Shown here in pieces: positions 1 to 9,893 of a DNA stretch of 64,000 nucleotides. The translations under genes were made by a program, and so were the position numbers. This DNA comes from Staphylotrichum longicolle (taxonomy: Eukaryota; Ascomycota; Sordariomycetes; Sordariales; Chaetomiaceae), in NCBI GenBank assembly GCA_019096155.1, contig JAHCVI010000001.1:13789243-13853242 (forward strand), in the 5' to 3' direction. The notes below the pieces were generated by a model. The model was not told the DNA's origin. It saw only the letters and a program-made list of their open reading frames with translations, and searched no databases. Each line of letters starts with the position of its first letter. The stretch's first letter is position 1.

Positions 1-645
1 TAGTAGTAGCCCTGCGTGTGGTGGTGGTCTCATCGTCGTCTCCACTCCCCGAGCCGGTACCACTGCCCGAGCCACTGCCCGAGCCACTGCCCGAGCCGCT
101 ACCCGGCGCGCACTTGTCGTTGGAGGTGCACACCTCCCCTGCGTCGCAGTAGCCGCCGGTGGTACAGCAGACGGCGCCCTCGGGCATGCAACTAAGAGCC
201 GAATCATGTGAGGATGGTGTCTTGCTGGGCGGGTTAGAGGTTCACTCAGAGAAGGTTGTTTACCTCTTGCCGCAGATTTCGTAGCCCGTTGGGCACCCAC
301 CCCCGGTTCCGGTGCAAGTTTTTCCTTTCTGGATTCATCGAATTAGCGTTGCGTCCGTGGGACCGATCGAGGTGGAGGGTCTGGGAGCAGGCATATTGTA
401 CATACCGGGCAGCACCCGCTCACGGCCATGCAGTAGTTCCCGGCGGTGCAGTACGTGCCTCGCGAAGTGCAGCACACGCTCCCAGAAGGCATGCATCCGT
501 CGACGCAAGCCACCTCGCCAGGATCGCAACCGCCTGACTGGCGGACGACAAGGCCAGCAGCCGGATTGGGCGACATCATCATATCGGGGGAGGGCAGGGC
601 AATAGCGCCGAGCAAGGCGCGGGCTGCGATGTCTTTGACAAGCAT
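1..645 (-). CDS. Cysteine-rich secreted/GPI-type surface protein, 3' end off window
   Basis: Partial gene read on the minus strand. Exons I can build are 645-406, 328-264 and 191-<1, with introns 405-329 (GTATGT...CAG) and 263-192 (GTAAAC...TAG) that both keep frame. The protein begins with a short hydrophobic leader (LLGAIALPSP) that looks like a signal peptide. Three short cysteine modules follow: CDPGEVACVDGCMPSGSVCC, then KTCTGTGGGCPTGYEICG, then SCMPEGAVCCTTGGYCDAG, one per exon. After them comes a Gly-Ser repeat linker and an Asp/Thr-rich stretch running off the edge. This modular Cys-rich head with a Ser/Thr stalk is typical of fungal GPI-anchored wall proteins, but the GPI signal itself would lie outside the window. 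Function unknown. The start at 645 is the only Met directly in front of the leader. Confidence 0.7.
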
Positions 646-1499
646 CTTGACCTTTGGCAAAGTGCAATGAACGATGAGGACGGAACGATGAGCGAGACGC
701 CTGAGAGAACGAAAGCTGCAAGCCAGAACAATAATGACAAGCGGCAAGGGGGCCACAGCTCTGCTTTTTATCCCATCTGCTCCATTCATTACTTGCTCCC
801 CTTTTTTCACGAATGTGTACAGTAGTCTCATCTCGCGAATCGGCAGCTGAGCCTTCGGGCTGATCGCCGTTGGCCACATCGAAGGCACTTTGAGTCAGTC
901 CTAGGCATCGTTCGGGATGCCAGCCACTCAGCCTGCCGCATTACAGCAGGGGTTTTCTTGGCAGGAGATCGTCTCCAGCCAGCCGGGCGGTTGCGATAGG
1001 GCTGCTTACTGCTCGGTCGGCATGATTTTGCCTGCGTGGTTCTCGGCGCGCCGCAGTGTAAGCCTGATTGAGACTCTTGAGCCTTGTGTGGACAAGGTTC
1101 CTTGGGTCAAATCCATGGCGATCTCCGACCCAAGCTTTCATTTAAGATTGTGGGGCTGAGGATCTCCTAGCTCGACCTTCCAAACTCGGTTACTGCCGCG
1201 GTAGCCAAGACTGGCCCAGAAACGGGTTCAAGCATTGCTAAAGACACTTCGTCTTGAGGAATGTGAGGACGGCCCTGCAATCGTGGAACTGACACACATG
1301 TTTGACAGACACACTGAGTTCATGAAGATCGTTGATCGTGAGAGTTTTATGAAACCAGCAATCTGAATTTGTGAGAGACGAGCCACCATTGTTCATAGCT
1401 AAAGGACTGAAACCTCTTGTGGCGTTGTCGTCCTGCCATTCCCTGAGATCCTGACAGTCCTTCCTGACCCCCAGGGCCATACGAAATGCCCATCAGACT
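646..1499. other. Upstream/intergenic sequence, no gene seen
   Basis: This stretch carries the likely promoter of the Cys-rich gene at its left end. The remaining short open frames on both strands show no recognisable protein and no splice pattern that joins them. Confidence 0.4.
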
Positions 1500-3283
1500 C
1501 TCCACAGTATGTGGAAGCTCAAAACTTTAGCCCAGTTGCTCTGCTGTGGTACCAGCAGAGTCAGTGTCAACCACTCGACTTTGAGCTCGAGGAGGCATGC
1601 TGGAAAGCAATGCTTGCACCCCAAGCTCAGTCCTGCGTCTTTTTCATCTCCTCGGCAAACGCTACCATGAGCGTCTGTGCATGGATGGTAACGTCGCAGG
1701 CTGCGGATTGATTCGAGTGGGCCGCGCATCATTCTGGAGAGGTGGATGGCAGCATGGAAAGCGGCGAGTCGCTCGTGGAGGTTTCGAACCGGGGCGACGT
1801 CAGTGGCGGATCCGAGTTTCTTCATGATATCCTAGACAGATGTGTGCTTCAAGATGCCGCCATGCTGGTCTGCGACAGCTGTTGCAAGGTTCTGAATGTC
1901 CTTTCCAGCCCCCCGAGCGATTTGATGGTGCTTCCGGTGATCCGAGCCAAGACTGTGGTCATGTTGCCGGGCAAGTGGAATTTGTCGCCCAGCAAGCTGG
2001 GTGGCATGTGAGTATTTCGGTAGCGGCTGGAAATCTCGACACAGTCGAGCCCATACTGAATTGCCGCTGAGATCTTTGCGGCGTCTTCCTCCTCTGGGCC
2101 TCCTCTGGGCCAACCATGCGATGGCAGTGCTCAAGAAAAAGGCCCAGAGCGCCATACGGCGGTTTGCTGCCGCGCCTCACACCGGAATCTTAATCCTCGC
2201 TGCAGAGAGCCTCATGAACGAGGATGATGGAGGTCCGGCATGGTGGGGCAAGCCCTCTGTTGAATAAATGAACAAATCAGTTGAGTTTCATTCCAGTATG
2301 TACCGCCAACACTCGAAGACCAGTTTCACGCGTCGGGAGAATGAGATGTCATCATCAGCACACCTTGAGCTGCTTAGCCAACAAGCCGGCATCCTCAATG
2401 TTGAGCGGGGTGTCGAGGTCATAAAAGCCAGCCACATCTTGGTCTCCGTATCGTGACCGTACTCGTAGTTGCCACCGGCCTTCTTCCCCATGTCGACCAT
2501 GTCCTGCACATACTCGGTGTTCTTTGTTTCTTTGAACAGGGTGTGAGCCGGAACCAGTCACGCTGTCCTGGGTTCCGAGCGGGTGACGGCCAACGGATGG
2601 GCCGCCATCAGCTTCTCCATCTCATTGGCGGTGATGGGGGCCTGGGGTTGGATATACTCATGGACCGCAATGAATACTGTCATGGCGGTCTCGTCCCTGG
2701 GCGGCACGCCCGTCATCTTCCGCTCCGCCTCTCTCGCCTTATTCCGGGCAAGCACAACCGCTTTGTATTGTATGGCCGCATGCCAATGACCAAGCCAGCC
2801 TCGATATAAAGTTTGGCTTCGGCATCCGGGATCAAGCCCCCTGGCTTGGGCACCGTGGAGGGGATCCCATGCGCAAGCCCGTCGTTCAGTTTCTCCGCTC
2901 AGTCTGAGTAAGGCGCCTCCAACTCCGCGGCTGCCAGAAGACAGTGGCTTTCATTGTACGCTCGCCACTGGTCAGCAGATACAGTGTGACACGCCAGGCT
3001 CTACGCCATTGTCACATGCTGCGGCATGTTCAACCTCTGTACGGAATTGCCGACTTTTCGCCCGGAGCATGGTGGGTTGCTTGACTAGAAATCCATGGTC
3101 AAATTCCATGTTCCCCTCACCCTGAGACCTGAGTTTCCACGAACCCGTAGCTCCCTGGTCTAAGAGAGCGGCCGCGCCGCCCGGCTTAGCGGTTGCCGAG
3201 TCGGTCTGGTCGAAGGTGATACACACTTCCACCGCGGCGGGCCACTTAGGTCCGTGTCGGTCGGGCACCCGTATGCTGACCAT
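1500..3283 (-). pseudogene. Decayed coding sequence, family not recognised
   Basis: Minus-strand reading gives several protein-like fragments in shifting frames. From 3283 down they include a fragment with GNMEFDHGFLVKQP, a fragment with VPPRDETAMTVFIAVHEYI (about 2690-2560), a fragment with EYVQDMVDMGKKAGGNYEYG followed in another frame by VAGFYDLDTPLNIEDAG (about 2530-2350), and a fragment with ISAAIQYGLDCVEISSRYR (about 2080-2020) that changes frame into KDIQNLATAVADQHGGILKH. None is long, and no combination of canonical introns joins them. They look like remnants of one or more genes broken by indels. I cannot name the family. Each break is seen in the sequence; a common origin for the fragments is inference. 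Confidence 0.35.
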
Positions 3284-4606
3284 TGTTCCTCACCCTAAGC
3301 GCGTACCAAGGGCTCCAGCCAAGGATCAGCGTTCTACTATGCTCTCCGCTGCCGCACTGACCCGCGACTGCGCTGGCGGTAGATCAATTCATGGGCTTAT
3401 CGCCAGCGTGCTGCGCATCGACCAATACGCAATGTGAGAGGTAACTCGATCTCGTGAGGACACGACAGATCCGACCTAATCATACCCATGCTTCATTACC
3501 TTAAGCACCCGAAAACAGTACCAGCCCCAGTCGTGGCACTCCAGCACGGCCTGAATCTCCCTGCAATTTCCCCTGATCCAAACATCAGAGAGCGGCCATT
3601 CACGGCGAACCCGCAAAATCCAAAGAGCTCCCGCGCAGATGACCCCTCGCAAGAGCACCATCCCCACACGAGAATCACGTCGAAAGGTAGCCTTCAGCAG
3701 CCATCGAACTTCCCGCTGGAAGTCTGGGACAACCTGTCCAAGGTCCGGCTCACCGGGCGGGCACTGCCAGGACTTAGCCGGCGGAACAGCACTTAGCTTA
3801 CCCAGGGCCAGCAGCAACTGCAGTATACACCACTGATCTTTCCCGCTTCGAAAGACAGCGCTGCTGGCGGGGTGGGTTCGCGTCGACCGGTGAGCGTGGC
3901 TTGTGCGATCGGCAGCGTGGTGGCGCACATTTCTGGCGAAAGCGGCGCGGTGAAGGCTAGACGACTGTACACGTGTTCAGTTGGGGATTATCACGTTCAA
4001 GGGGATATACACCACCAACCTTGGGGACCGGGTGATCGAGCTCAGGAGAGCAGGACAAAATCGAAACCATTCGGACCGAGACCGACGGAACTCATTGTAG
4101 TCAGCAACCTTCGCCTAAGAGCGAGAGCCGATGCACTTAGAGTCTCCTCCCCTCCCAAATTGTCACCATACTCCGTTTAGCAAGTTCACTGAAACAAGTG
4201 GCAGGAGCGCGCAGCTCATTCCGCCACCTACAGACATCCTTTCTCGCAGCAGAGTCAGAGGCTGCCACGTGGCTGCGCACAGTACCTATCCAAGGGGCGT
4301 CTGAATGCCATCTTGTCTGAGACAATACATGCCTTGGCGGTGCCTCCGAGTGACTCCGCTACGGATTGCACAGGCACAAACTGTTGCCGATGCTGACAGT
4401 TTGATACGGAATCTGGTGCTTTTTCATAGCTCTCTACGTTCATATACCAGTCTTTAAGGCATAATTAGTGTCTGGTCGTTGTGGGAGACAACAAGTATCA
4501 AGGAGCGTATTCATGCTTGGTGTTGCCATGCGATGTGTGTACAGTAACCAACTTCTTTTCTTTTCTTTTCGCGCATGGGGTGATCCCACTATGGCTGGTC
4601 TAGATA
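3284..4606. other. Intergenic, one unexplained minus-strand open frame
   Basis: The only notable item is a minus-strand open frame around 3928-3476 that has no ATG at its 5' end and includes a Trp-rich tail (CHDWGWYCFRVLKVM). It may be a further coding remnant. The rest shows nothing I can support. Confidence 0.3.
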
Positions 4607-4690
4607 CCACGACGGACGATCCGTAGATCCCATCACGGACGATCCGTAGATCCAACCACGGACGATCTGTAGATCCCAGTACGAACGACT
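4607..4690. repeat. 23-bp tandem repeat, about 3.5 copies
   Basis: The unit is close to ATCACGGACGATCCGTAGAT plus CC(C/A), repeated three times with single-base changes and ending in a degenerate fourth copy (ACGAACGACT). It lies about 180 bp upstream of the start codon of the small secreted cysteine-rich gene, so it is in that gene's promoter or 5' leader. The core GGACGATCCGTAGATCC contains the near-palindrome GATCCGTAGATC. Confidence 0.75.
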
Positions 4691-4872
4691 TGCTAAGAAT
4701 CATGAGACAAAGCATCCTGAGAATTGAGCCAGGAGAAAATGAGCATCGCGATAAGTTTAAAAAGATAGGTACCCACCTCACTCAGTGCCTTGCCCAGATA
4801 TCTTCTCAATCCACCATCTCTTTCCTGTACCTACGTGTCAAAAACCAAAACTCACTTCCTCGCCCAAGCATC

Positions 4873-5232
4873 ATGAAGCCCATTACAACATTGATTGTCG
4901 CTGCCTTGGCACAGTCGGCCAATGGTTAGTGCCAGTAAACCCCCAGACTATTTGATCTCAAGCTGACTCTCAACATAGTGTTTGTCGCCGCCGAATGCAA
5001 ATGGCATCAGTGTTGGGAGATCACGCACCACGGCCCCGCAACCGGTTGGAGAGGAAGCGAAGTGTGCGAGGACAAGTGCCCAAGTGGCAGATGGCGGGAC
5101 CGCTCTGTCTTGCACCTCGATAGATGGGGATGTCGTTTGGATGTCGTCGATGACGAGGAGATCGCTAGCGAGTTTTATGCTTGTTGTGCGGCTCAGGGTG
5201 AGGGTTACAAATATTCGAATTACGACTGCTAG
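4873..5232 (+). CDS. Small secreted cysteine-rich protein (effector-like)
   Basis: Two exons, 4873-4924 and 4979-5232, separated by a 54-nt intron (GTTAGT...CATAG) that keeps frame and gives a 101-residue protein. The N-terminus (MKPITTLIVAALAQSANVFV) is a clear signal peptide. The mature part is short and has eight cysteines: AECKWHQC, VCEDKC, WGC, ACC and a terminal C. They are spaced as expected for four disulphides. Many charged and Trp residues and the absence of any enzyme motif fit the small secreted cysteine-rich proteins of filamentous fungi, which act at the cell surface or against hosts and competitors. Its specific role is unknown. It stands alone between decayed sequence on both sides, with a 23-bp tandem repeat upstream. 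I chose the start because it immediately precedes the signal peptide. Confidence 0.75.
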
Positions 5233-6029
5233 GATGGTCAGGCAAGTTGGTGAGGTTGATTAGAGCCCGGGTGAAGGAACGAAGTCCGTCGTACTGGAGG
5301 ACCGGGAAGGCAGGCTCTGCTCTTAGGGCTGAATCGTTCACGTTACCCAGAGGAATCAGAAAACGGTCTCTTCGTATTTTCAACTCCGGCTCTTGCGAGT
5401 CCCCGGCCCCTCGATCCCAAAGTAATGGAAAGGTGGAAATGGAAAGAGATACTGGGATGTTTCACGGACTGTACACCCCAGCCGGGGAAAGTAGTCCGAG
5501 TGTAGCAGAGGTTGCGCGTTTGCGTCGCCACGCGGTGTTCCGGCAAACACCCATGAATATTGCTCTTTCGAAGTCAGACACGCTACATTGAACTATGACT
5601 CCCTAGCAAGTAGATAGCCGGACACACCTCAACCTCAGGTCCCCCGTCCACGAGTGAGAGCGCATTAGCACGATCAGGTTCCGGTCTCGACCATGCCTCA
5701 AGAATTCATGCCTACTGCGACTGCCGAACCCCGGCCACGAGGCCGTGGCACGCAACATACAGACCAACCAAAGCAAAAGACATCCATCCCTCGGTATACA
5801 AGGATAACACGCTCGATCCCTTCCCGGACCCACTGTGTATGTAGACAGCCCCTCCTTCAATCAACCTGGACTCTAGAGCATGAGCTCAATAACGGAGAGT
5901 AGGAGAGTCTGGCGGGGGCCAGAAGCTTTGGAGTGAGTTGGAGCCCGGCGGGGAGTGGAAGGCCGAAAAGGAGTGGGAGCTCGGGGGCGCGCTGGAGCCG
6001 GCCGTGACGCAAATTCATTGCATACGTGA
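5233..6029. other. Intergenic; upstream part of a gene remnant
   Basis: Nothing is supported here except a protein-like plus-strand stretch about 5920-6050 (KLWSELEPGGEWKAEKEWEL) that ends in a stop. It may belong to the remnant that follows. Confidence 0.3.
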
Positions 6030-6499
6030 AGCGCAACGACCCGTTCCAGAGTAGAGGTTCTAGCTCCGCACCGCGTTTACGAGAGCCTGCTAAAGCTCCT
6101 AGCTGGCAAGGGCGGTCCAGACGACGACTGCGGTCTCGAGGAGAACATGAATGCCTTTGTCCACAAGGCGGATCCGAACCATCCGTTCATGAACCAGCGG
6201 ATGGCAGGTGAGCACTCTTCCCAACGCTTTCCCACTGCAAACACCCTGCTGACTAGCAGACTATAGGTACCATCGCTGAGAGAGAATCGCGCCGTCGCGC
6301 CCGGTTTGCTGCCCCGGCCGTCTTGGACTGCGATCTCAACCTGGAGCGACTGTTCGATGAGCATTTCGGTACCGATGTCGCCGAGGACGAAATGGACAAC
6401 GCGGAGGATGGAGATGGAGCCGAGGCTTCGGACATCGTTGACACTCAGATAGGGGGGTATTTGAACTTGACCACAGCTGGAGTGGGAAAAGGAGAATGA
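6030..6499 (+). pseudogene. 3' part of a split gene, 5' part lost
   Basis: An open frame (about 6030-6207) reading VYESLLKLLAGKGGPDDDCG and then ENMNAFVHKADPNHPFMNQR runs into a canonical 59-nt intron (6208-6266, GTGAGC...CTATAG). It continues in phase as MAGTIAERESRRRARFAAP, then LDCDLNLERLFDEHFG and an acidic tail, stopping at 6497-6499. The splice junction and sensible acidic C-terminus suggest real ancestry. However, no ATG or acceptor supplies a 5' end, and the frame upstream (KLWSELEPGGEWKAEKEWEL) is separated by a stop and a shift. I do not recognise the family. It could be a degenerate gene, or a gene with indel errors in this assembly. Confidence 0.35.
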
Positions 6500-6640
6500 A
6501 TGGATGGATGGGTCAGGGGGTTGGCACAACAGTGGGGTAGTGGGACAGAGAGGATTGGGAATCGGAGGCCGGCCAACCATGACTGTTATACCTGATTACA
6601 TAAAGAGAGATAAACGACTCTCGATCGACGGGCCAAGCAG

Positions 6641-6657
6641 CCCCCCCCCCCCCCCCC
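6641..6657. repeat. Poly-C run, 17 bases
   Basis: Uninterrupted C homopolymer, the longest in the window. Its true length is probably uncertain given the other homopolymer problems seen here. Confidence 0.9.
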
Positions 6658-6924
6658 ACCGCTTCTTTTTACGTATCGGTTTGGGGTCGCTCGGGTACAT
6701 AGCTACATTTAGCGAACGGAAGTCCTCCCTGTTGGCAGAGTAGACTAAGCTACGAACTTTAGTAACAGCGATAGTTCATTTCCCAGTTTTCTCATCAGAG
6801 AGCTTTCCGCCTTAAATCGACAATCGCGATTAGAGAGAGCCCACTAGGATTTGGCACAGACCCCTATTTTACAAGGAGGCTATTGACAATGATGAAGCTC
6901 CATTCTATATGAAATAACATAAAA

Positions 6925-7326
6925 AAAACAGGAGGAAGAGACGAAAGAGAGAAGAGATAAGGGAGATAAGGAGGAATAGAAGCCAAATCAAGAGAACGAA
7001 TGAAGAAAGAAGGAAAAACAAGAGAGAATAAAGAAAAGGAAATGAGATAGAAAGAGGTAAGGAAGATAAAAGAAGAGATAGAAAGGGGGGGGTAGAAAGG
7101 AGAAAAAGAAAGGAAAAAGGCGAAGAAGTCAAAGAAAGGAAGACAAGGGCGAGAAAAGAGAAGGAGAGAGAAAGAGAAAAGGAAGACGAAAAGGAAGACG
7201 AAAAAGAAGACGAAAGGAAGACGAAAAGGAAGAAAGGAAGAAGGATAAGAGGAAGGAAGGAAAAAACGAGGAGGAAGATAAAAGCAAGATAATGAGGAAG
7301 ACAAAAAAAGAAGATAGAGAGGAACA
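6925..7326. repeat. Polypurine (G/A) tract about 400 bp
   Basis: The plus strand is almost entirely A and G, with scattered T and C and imperfect units such as GGAAGACGAAAAGGAAGACG. Long open frames on the opposite strand here are compositional artefacts rich in Ser, Phe and Leu. Tracts like this can form triplex or other non-B structures. It sits in the intergenic space downstream of the phosphate carrier gene. Confidence 0.85.
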
Positions 7327-7789
7327 TTTGACCCTAGCTCACAGCCCCCCAAACATGAGCATGCCGTCCATGTGCCATCAAGTGCGAAAAAACTCTATCA
7401 TGATGAATTTTTGACTATTATACAGCCAACCCTCTGGCAGGATGCGCTTTTGCCCAAACGCTCTATGCTCTAATGTGAAGCATTCTCGCCCGAGACAAAA
7501 TACAAGAACCAGATCCCGCCCAAGAGTTCGCAGACATAGGAAAGAAGGATCTCATTTTGTTCTCCCAAAAATCCACGCAAAGATGCCAGTTTTCTCGGGA
7601 ATTCCCCCGCCTGTCGTTGGTATTGTTGTCATGAGCAAGCCAGCAAAGGGGGAAGAGCTTGCCACAGTGTGTCGTTCGTCCCCGGCACAGTGTCGCACTG
7701 TCCGGTCCACCATTCTGCACCACCACCTCCCTTTTCACCTTCTTTTCACCTCCTGACCCCATTTCTCGCCAAAAACACCATGAAGTTGT
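7327..7789. other. Downstream flank of the phosphate carrier gene
   Basis: No coding sequence is supported. It presumably contains the 3' untranslated region and polyadenylation site of the minus-strand carrier gene. Confidence 0.4.
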
Positions 7790-8889
7790 TTATTTGCCGA
7801 TCTCCACACCGCCAGTGGCGCCCAGGGCCTTCTTCACGTCGCCGTAGATGGCGAACTGGAAGGCAGTGAGGGTGCCGACCATGAAGAGACGGGCACCGAT
7901 GCCGGTGTACGAGCCCTTGAGGCCGAGCTCCTTGCCGATCTTGATAAGACGGGCGGTGGTGCCCTCACCGGGGAGACCCTTGGTCTTGTTGATCTTGCTG
8001 AGCATGGTGTCGGCGGGCTGCGAGACGATGGCAGCAGCGAAACCAGCGACGAGACCGCTGCCAAGGTTGACAGTGGTCTGGAGGCCGTCCGACATATCCT
8101 TCTTGGGATACATGCTGTAGACCGCCTCGGCGACCTTCTCGTAGACGACGAACTTGGCCATGGTGTAGGGGATCCTGGACAGGCGTGAATTTGTGCACCG
8201 CGAGGGAAGCTTGGAGCGAACTTACTGCTTGAAGAGGATGGGGCCGAAACCGGCGTAGAAGGCACCGACACCCTCAGTCTTGAGCATCTTGCCGAAGCCG
8301 CTGACGAGGCCGCTGGCGAAGGTGGGCTCAGAGACGAGACGGATACGGGTGGCCTCGAGAGGGCACAGGGCAATATCGGCGAAGAACTCGGCCGCGGCGG
8401 ACGAGGCGAGGTAGACACCGGTGCGGTACTTGGAGGCGGTGTCGTAGCCGAGGTAGTTGATCGACTGCTGCTTGAAGAACTCGTAGCCGCCGAACTTGAA
8501 GGCACCCTGGAGGAAGTAACCGGCGAAGGTCGGGCCGACACCGGTGAGCAGGGCACCAGCACCCTCGCTCTGGACAACCTTCTTGAAGCCGCCGATCATG
8601 CCATTGTTGTAGGTGACGGGGTCGAGCTGGATGCGGGTCTTGACGCTGCACAGAGGCGACGTGTTAGCTGGGAATCGCGTTGATGGGGGAAGGGGGGGCC
8701 GCAATGCGCATCGCAACACAGCGCAGCTCAGCACGACAGAGCGCGGGGCAGAGAATTGGGGACGTACACATCGACGGGCGTCAGGGCACCGTGGGTGACG
8801 GAGCAGCAGATGGCGCCGGCGAGGGCGAAGCGGGAGTAGAGCTGAACACCGCTCAGCTGCGCGGCGGGCGCGTCGACCTTGGTGGCCAT
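7790..8889 (-). CDS. MIR1: Mitochondrial phosphate carrier protein (Mir1/Pic type)
   Basis: Three exons, 8889-8768, 8645-8226 and 8174-7790 (introns 8767-8646 and 8225-8175, both GT-AG), give 308 residues, the usual length. It imports inorganic phosphate with protons (or in exchange for hydroxide) across the inner mitochondrial membrane for ATP synthesis. The three carrier repeats are visible with their signatures TPVDVVKTRIQ (about residue 39), CPLEATRIR (about 137) and QPADTMLSKI (about 230). Long stretches match what I know of yeast Mir1, for example EGAGALLTG, GAFKFGGYEFFK, LGYDTASKY and FYAGFGPILFKQIPY. The divergent third signature is normal for this subfamily. A 70-bp piece of its last exon recurs inverted at 9680-9749. 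The start codon at 8889 fits the short N-terminus of Mir1, which needs no cleaved presequence. Confidence 0.95.
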
Positions 8890-9679
8890 TGTGACTGTTG
8901 GGGGGATATTAAGAGATTAAAAGAATTGAGTGGAGTTTGTTCCTGACGCTCGGCGGTCGGCGAGGGTCAAGAAAAGCAGTCAATTGGACCTGGTGAGCGG
9001 TTTCCGGTGTGGTTGGCAATGCAATGAGCCTTTTTGCAAAAAGTGAGGTAGGAGCTGGCTTAAGTTCGGGGAAAAAGCGCTGGGAAAAAAATTGTCCGGT
9101 AAATCCCGGGTAACCCGGGGAAGCGGCGTGCACGAGCCACACAGCCTGAAGTCGCGTCTTGGCTCCCGTTGCAAGGGGCTTCCTGGCCGCGGACAGCCAA
9201 CCGCAGGCCGTGGATTTATCTTTCAAAACCAAGGGTCACGGTCACGTCAATCAACCAGGAACACTTGCTCTTCGTCTCTCAGAGCACGATTCCAACGCAG
9301 TCTCCTTGCACAAGTCACATCAATCACACTCAAAGACTACAGCAGATGTCAGGTCTATACCGTGTCATTGCATTACAGAGATAATGGCGCGTTTGTTTCA
9401 TTGTTTCTCTGTTGCTATTCCTGGCGCGGCGAGGCGGTTTGTTGTTGTGTTCCAGTTGGCGGCACCCTGATGTCGTTGCGGCGGCTTGGCGCACCTGTCA
9501 GGGCAGTCCCCTGACGCATGTGCCTTGCTGACTCGATGCCGTGCATCCGCTCGTCATTGGGCGCCGCAAAGATCTGGGGCACGCAGCACGTCGCAGATCG
9601 CGGTACGTACCGCATGGCTGATGAGGCTGACATGAGCCTCATTTCGTGCAACATCCTCCATCTGGCCTTGAAAACCAAA
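8890..9679. other. Promoter region of the phosphate carrier
   Basis: No gene is supported. The first few hundred bases should hold the MIR1 promoter and leader. A CCCGGGTAACCCGGG inverted repeat occurs near 9105-9120. Confidence 0.4.
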
Positions 9680-9749
9680 CACCAGCATCGGTGCCCGTCT
9701 CTTCATGGTCGGCACCCTCACTGCCTTCCAGTTCGCCATCTACGCCGAC
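9680..9749 (+). repeat. Inverted ectopic copy of part of MIR1 exon 3
   Basis: These 70 bases are the reverse complement of 7838-7907, with two mismatches that I can count. Read on the plus strand they encode the carrier fragment IGARLFMVGTLTAFQFAIY. The sequence on either side does not match the gene, so this is an isolated fragment, not a gene. It lies about 0.8 kb upstream of the MIR1 start, in opposite orientation to the gene. Confidence 0.9.
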
Positions 9750-9893
9750 AAACCTGGACAAAGTGGCTGGCAAAAACCGCCCCGCCCCAAAAAACCGGTG
9801 GGGTTACCCGAGTTACCTAAGACTTCGGGCCTTCGGGCCTTGGCCTTATCTGGCGTGGCGAATGTTCTTGGTCCGGGCCATTTTGCGGCCTTC

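Noticed and set aside
1770..1800. GGTTTCGAACC-like T-arm
   Set aside because: The stem does not pair and no other tRNA arms are nearby; it lies in a coding remnant.
6864..7352. Minus-strand 162- and 140-codon open frames rich in Ser, Phe and Leu
   Set aside because: They arise from the polypurine tract and have no start context, motif or varied composition.
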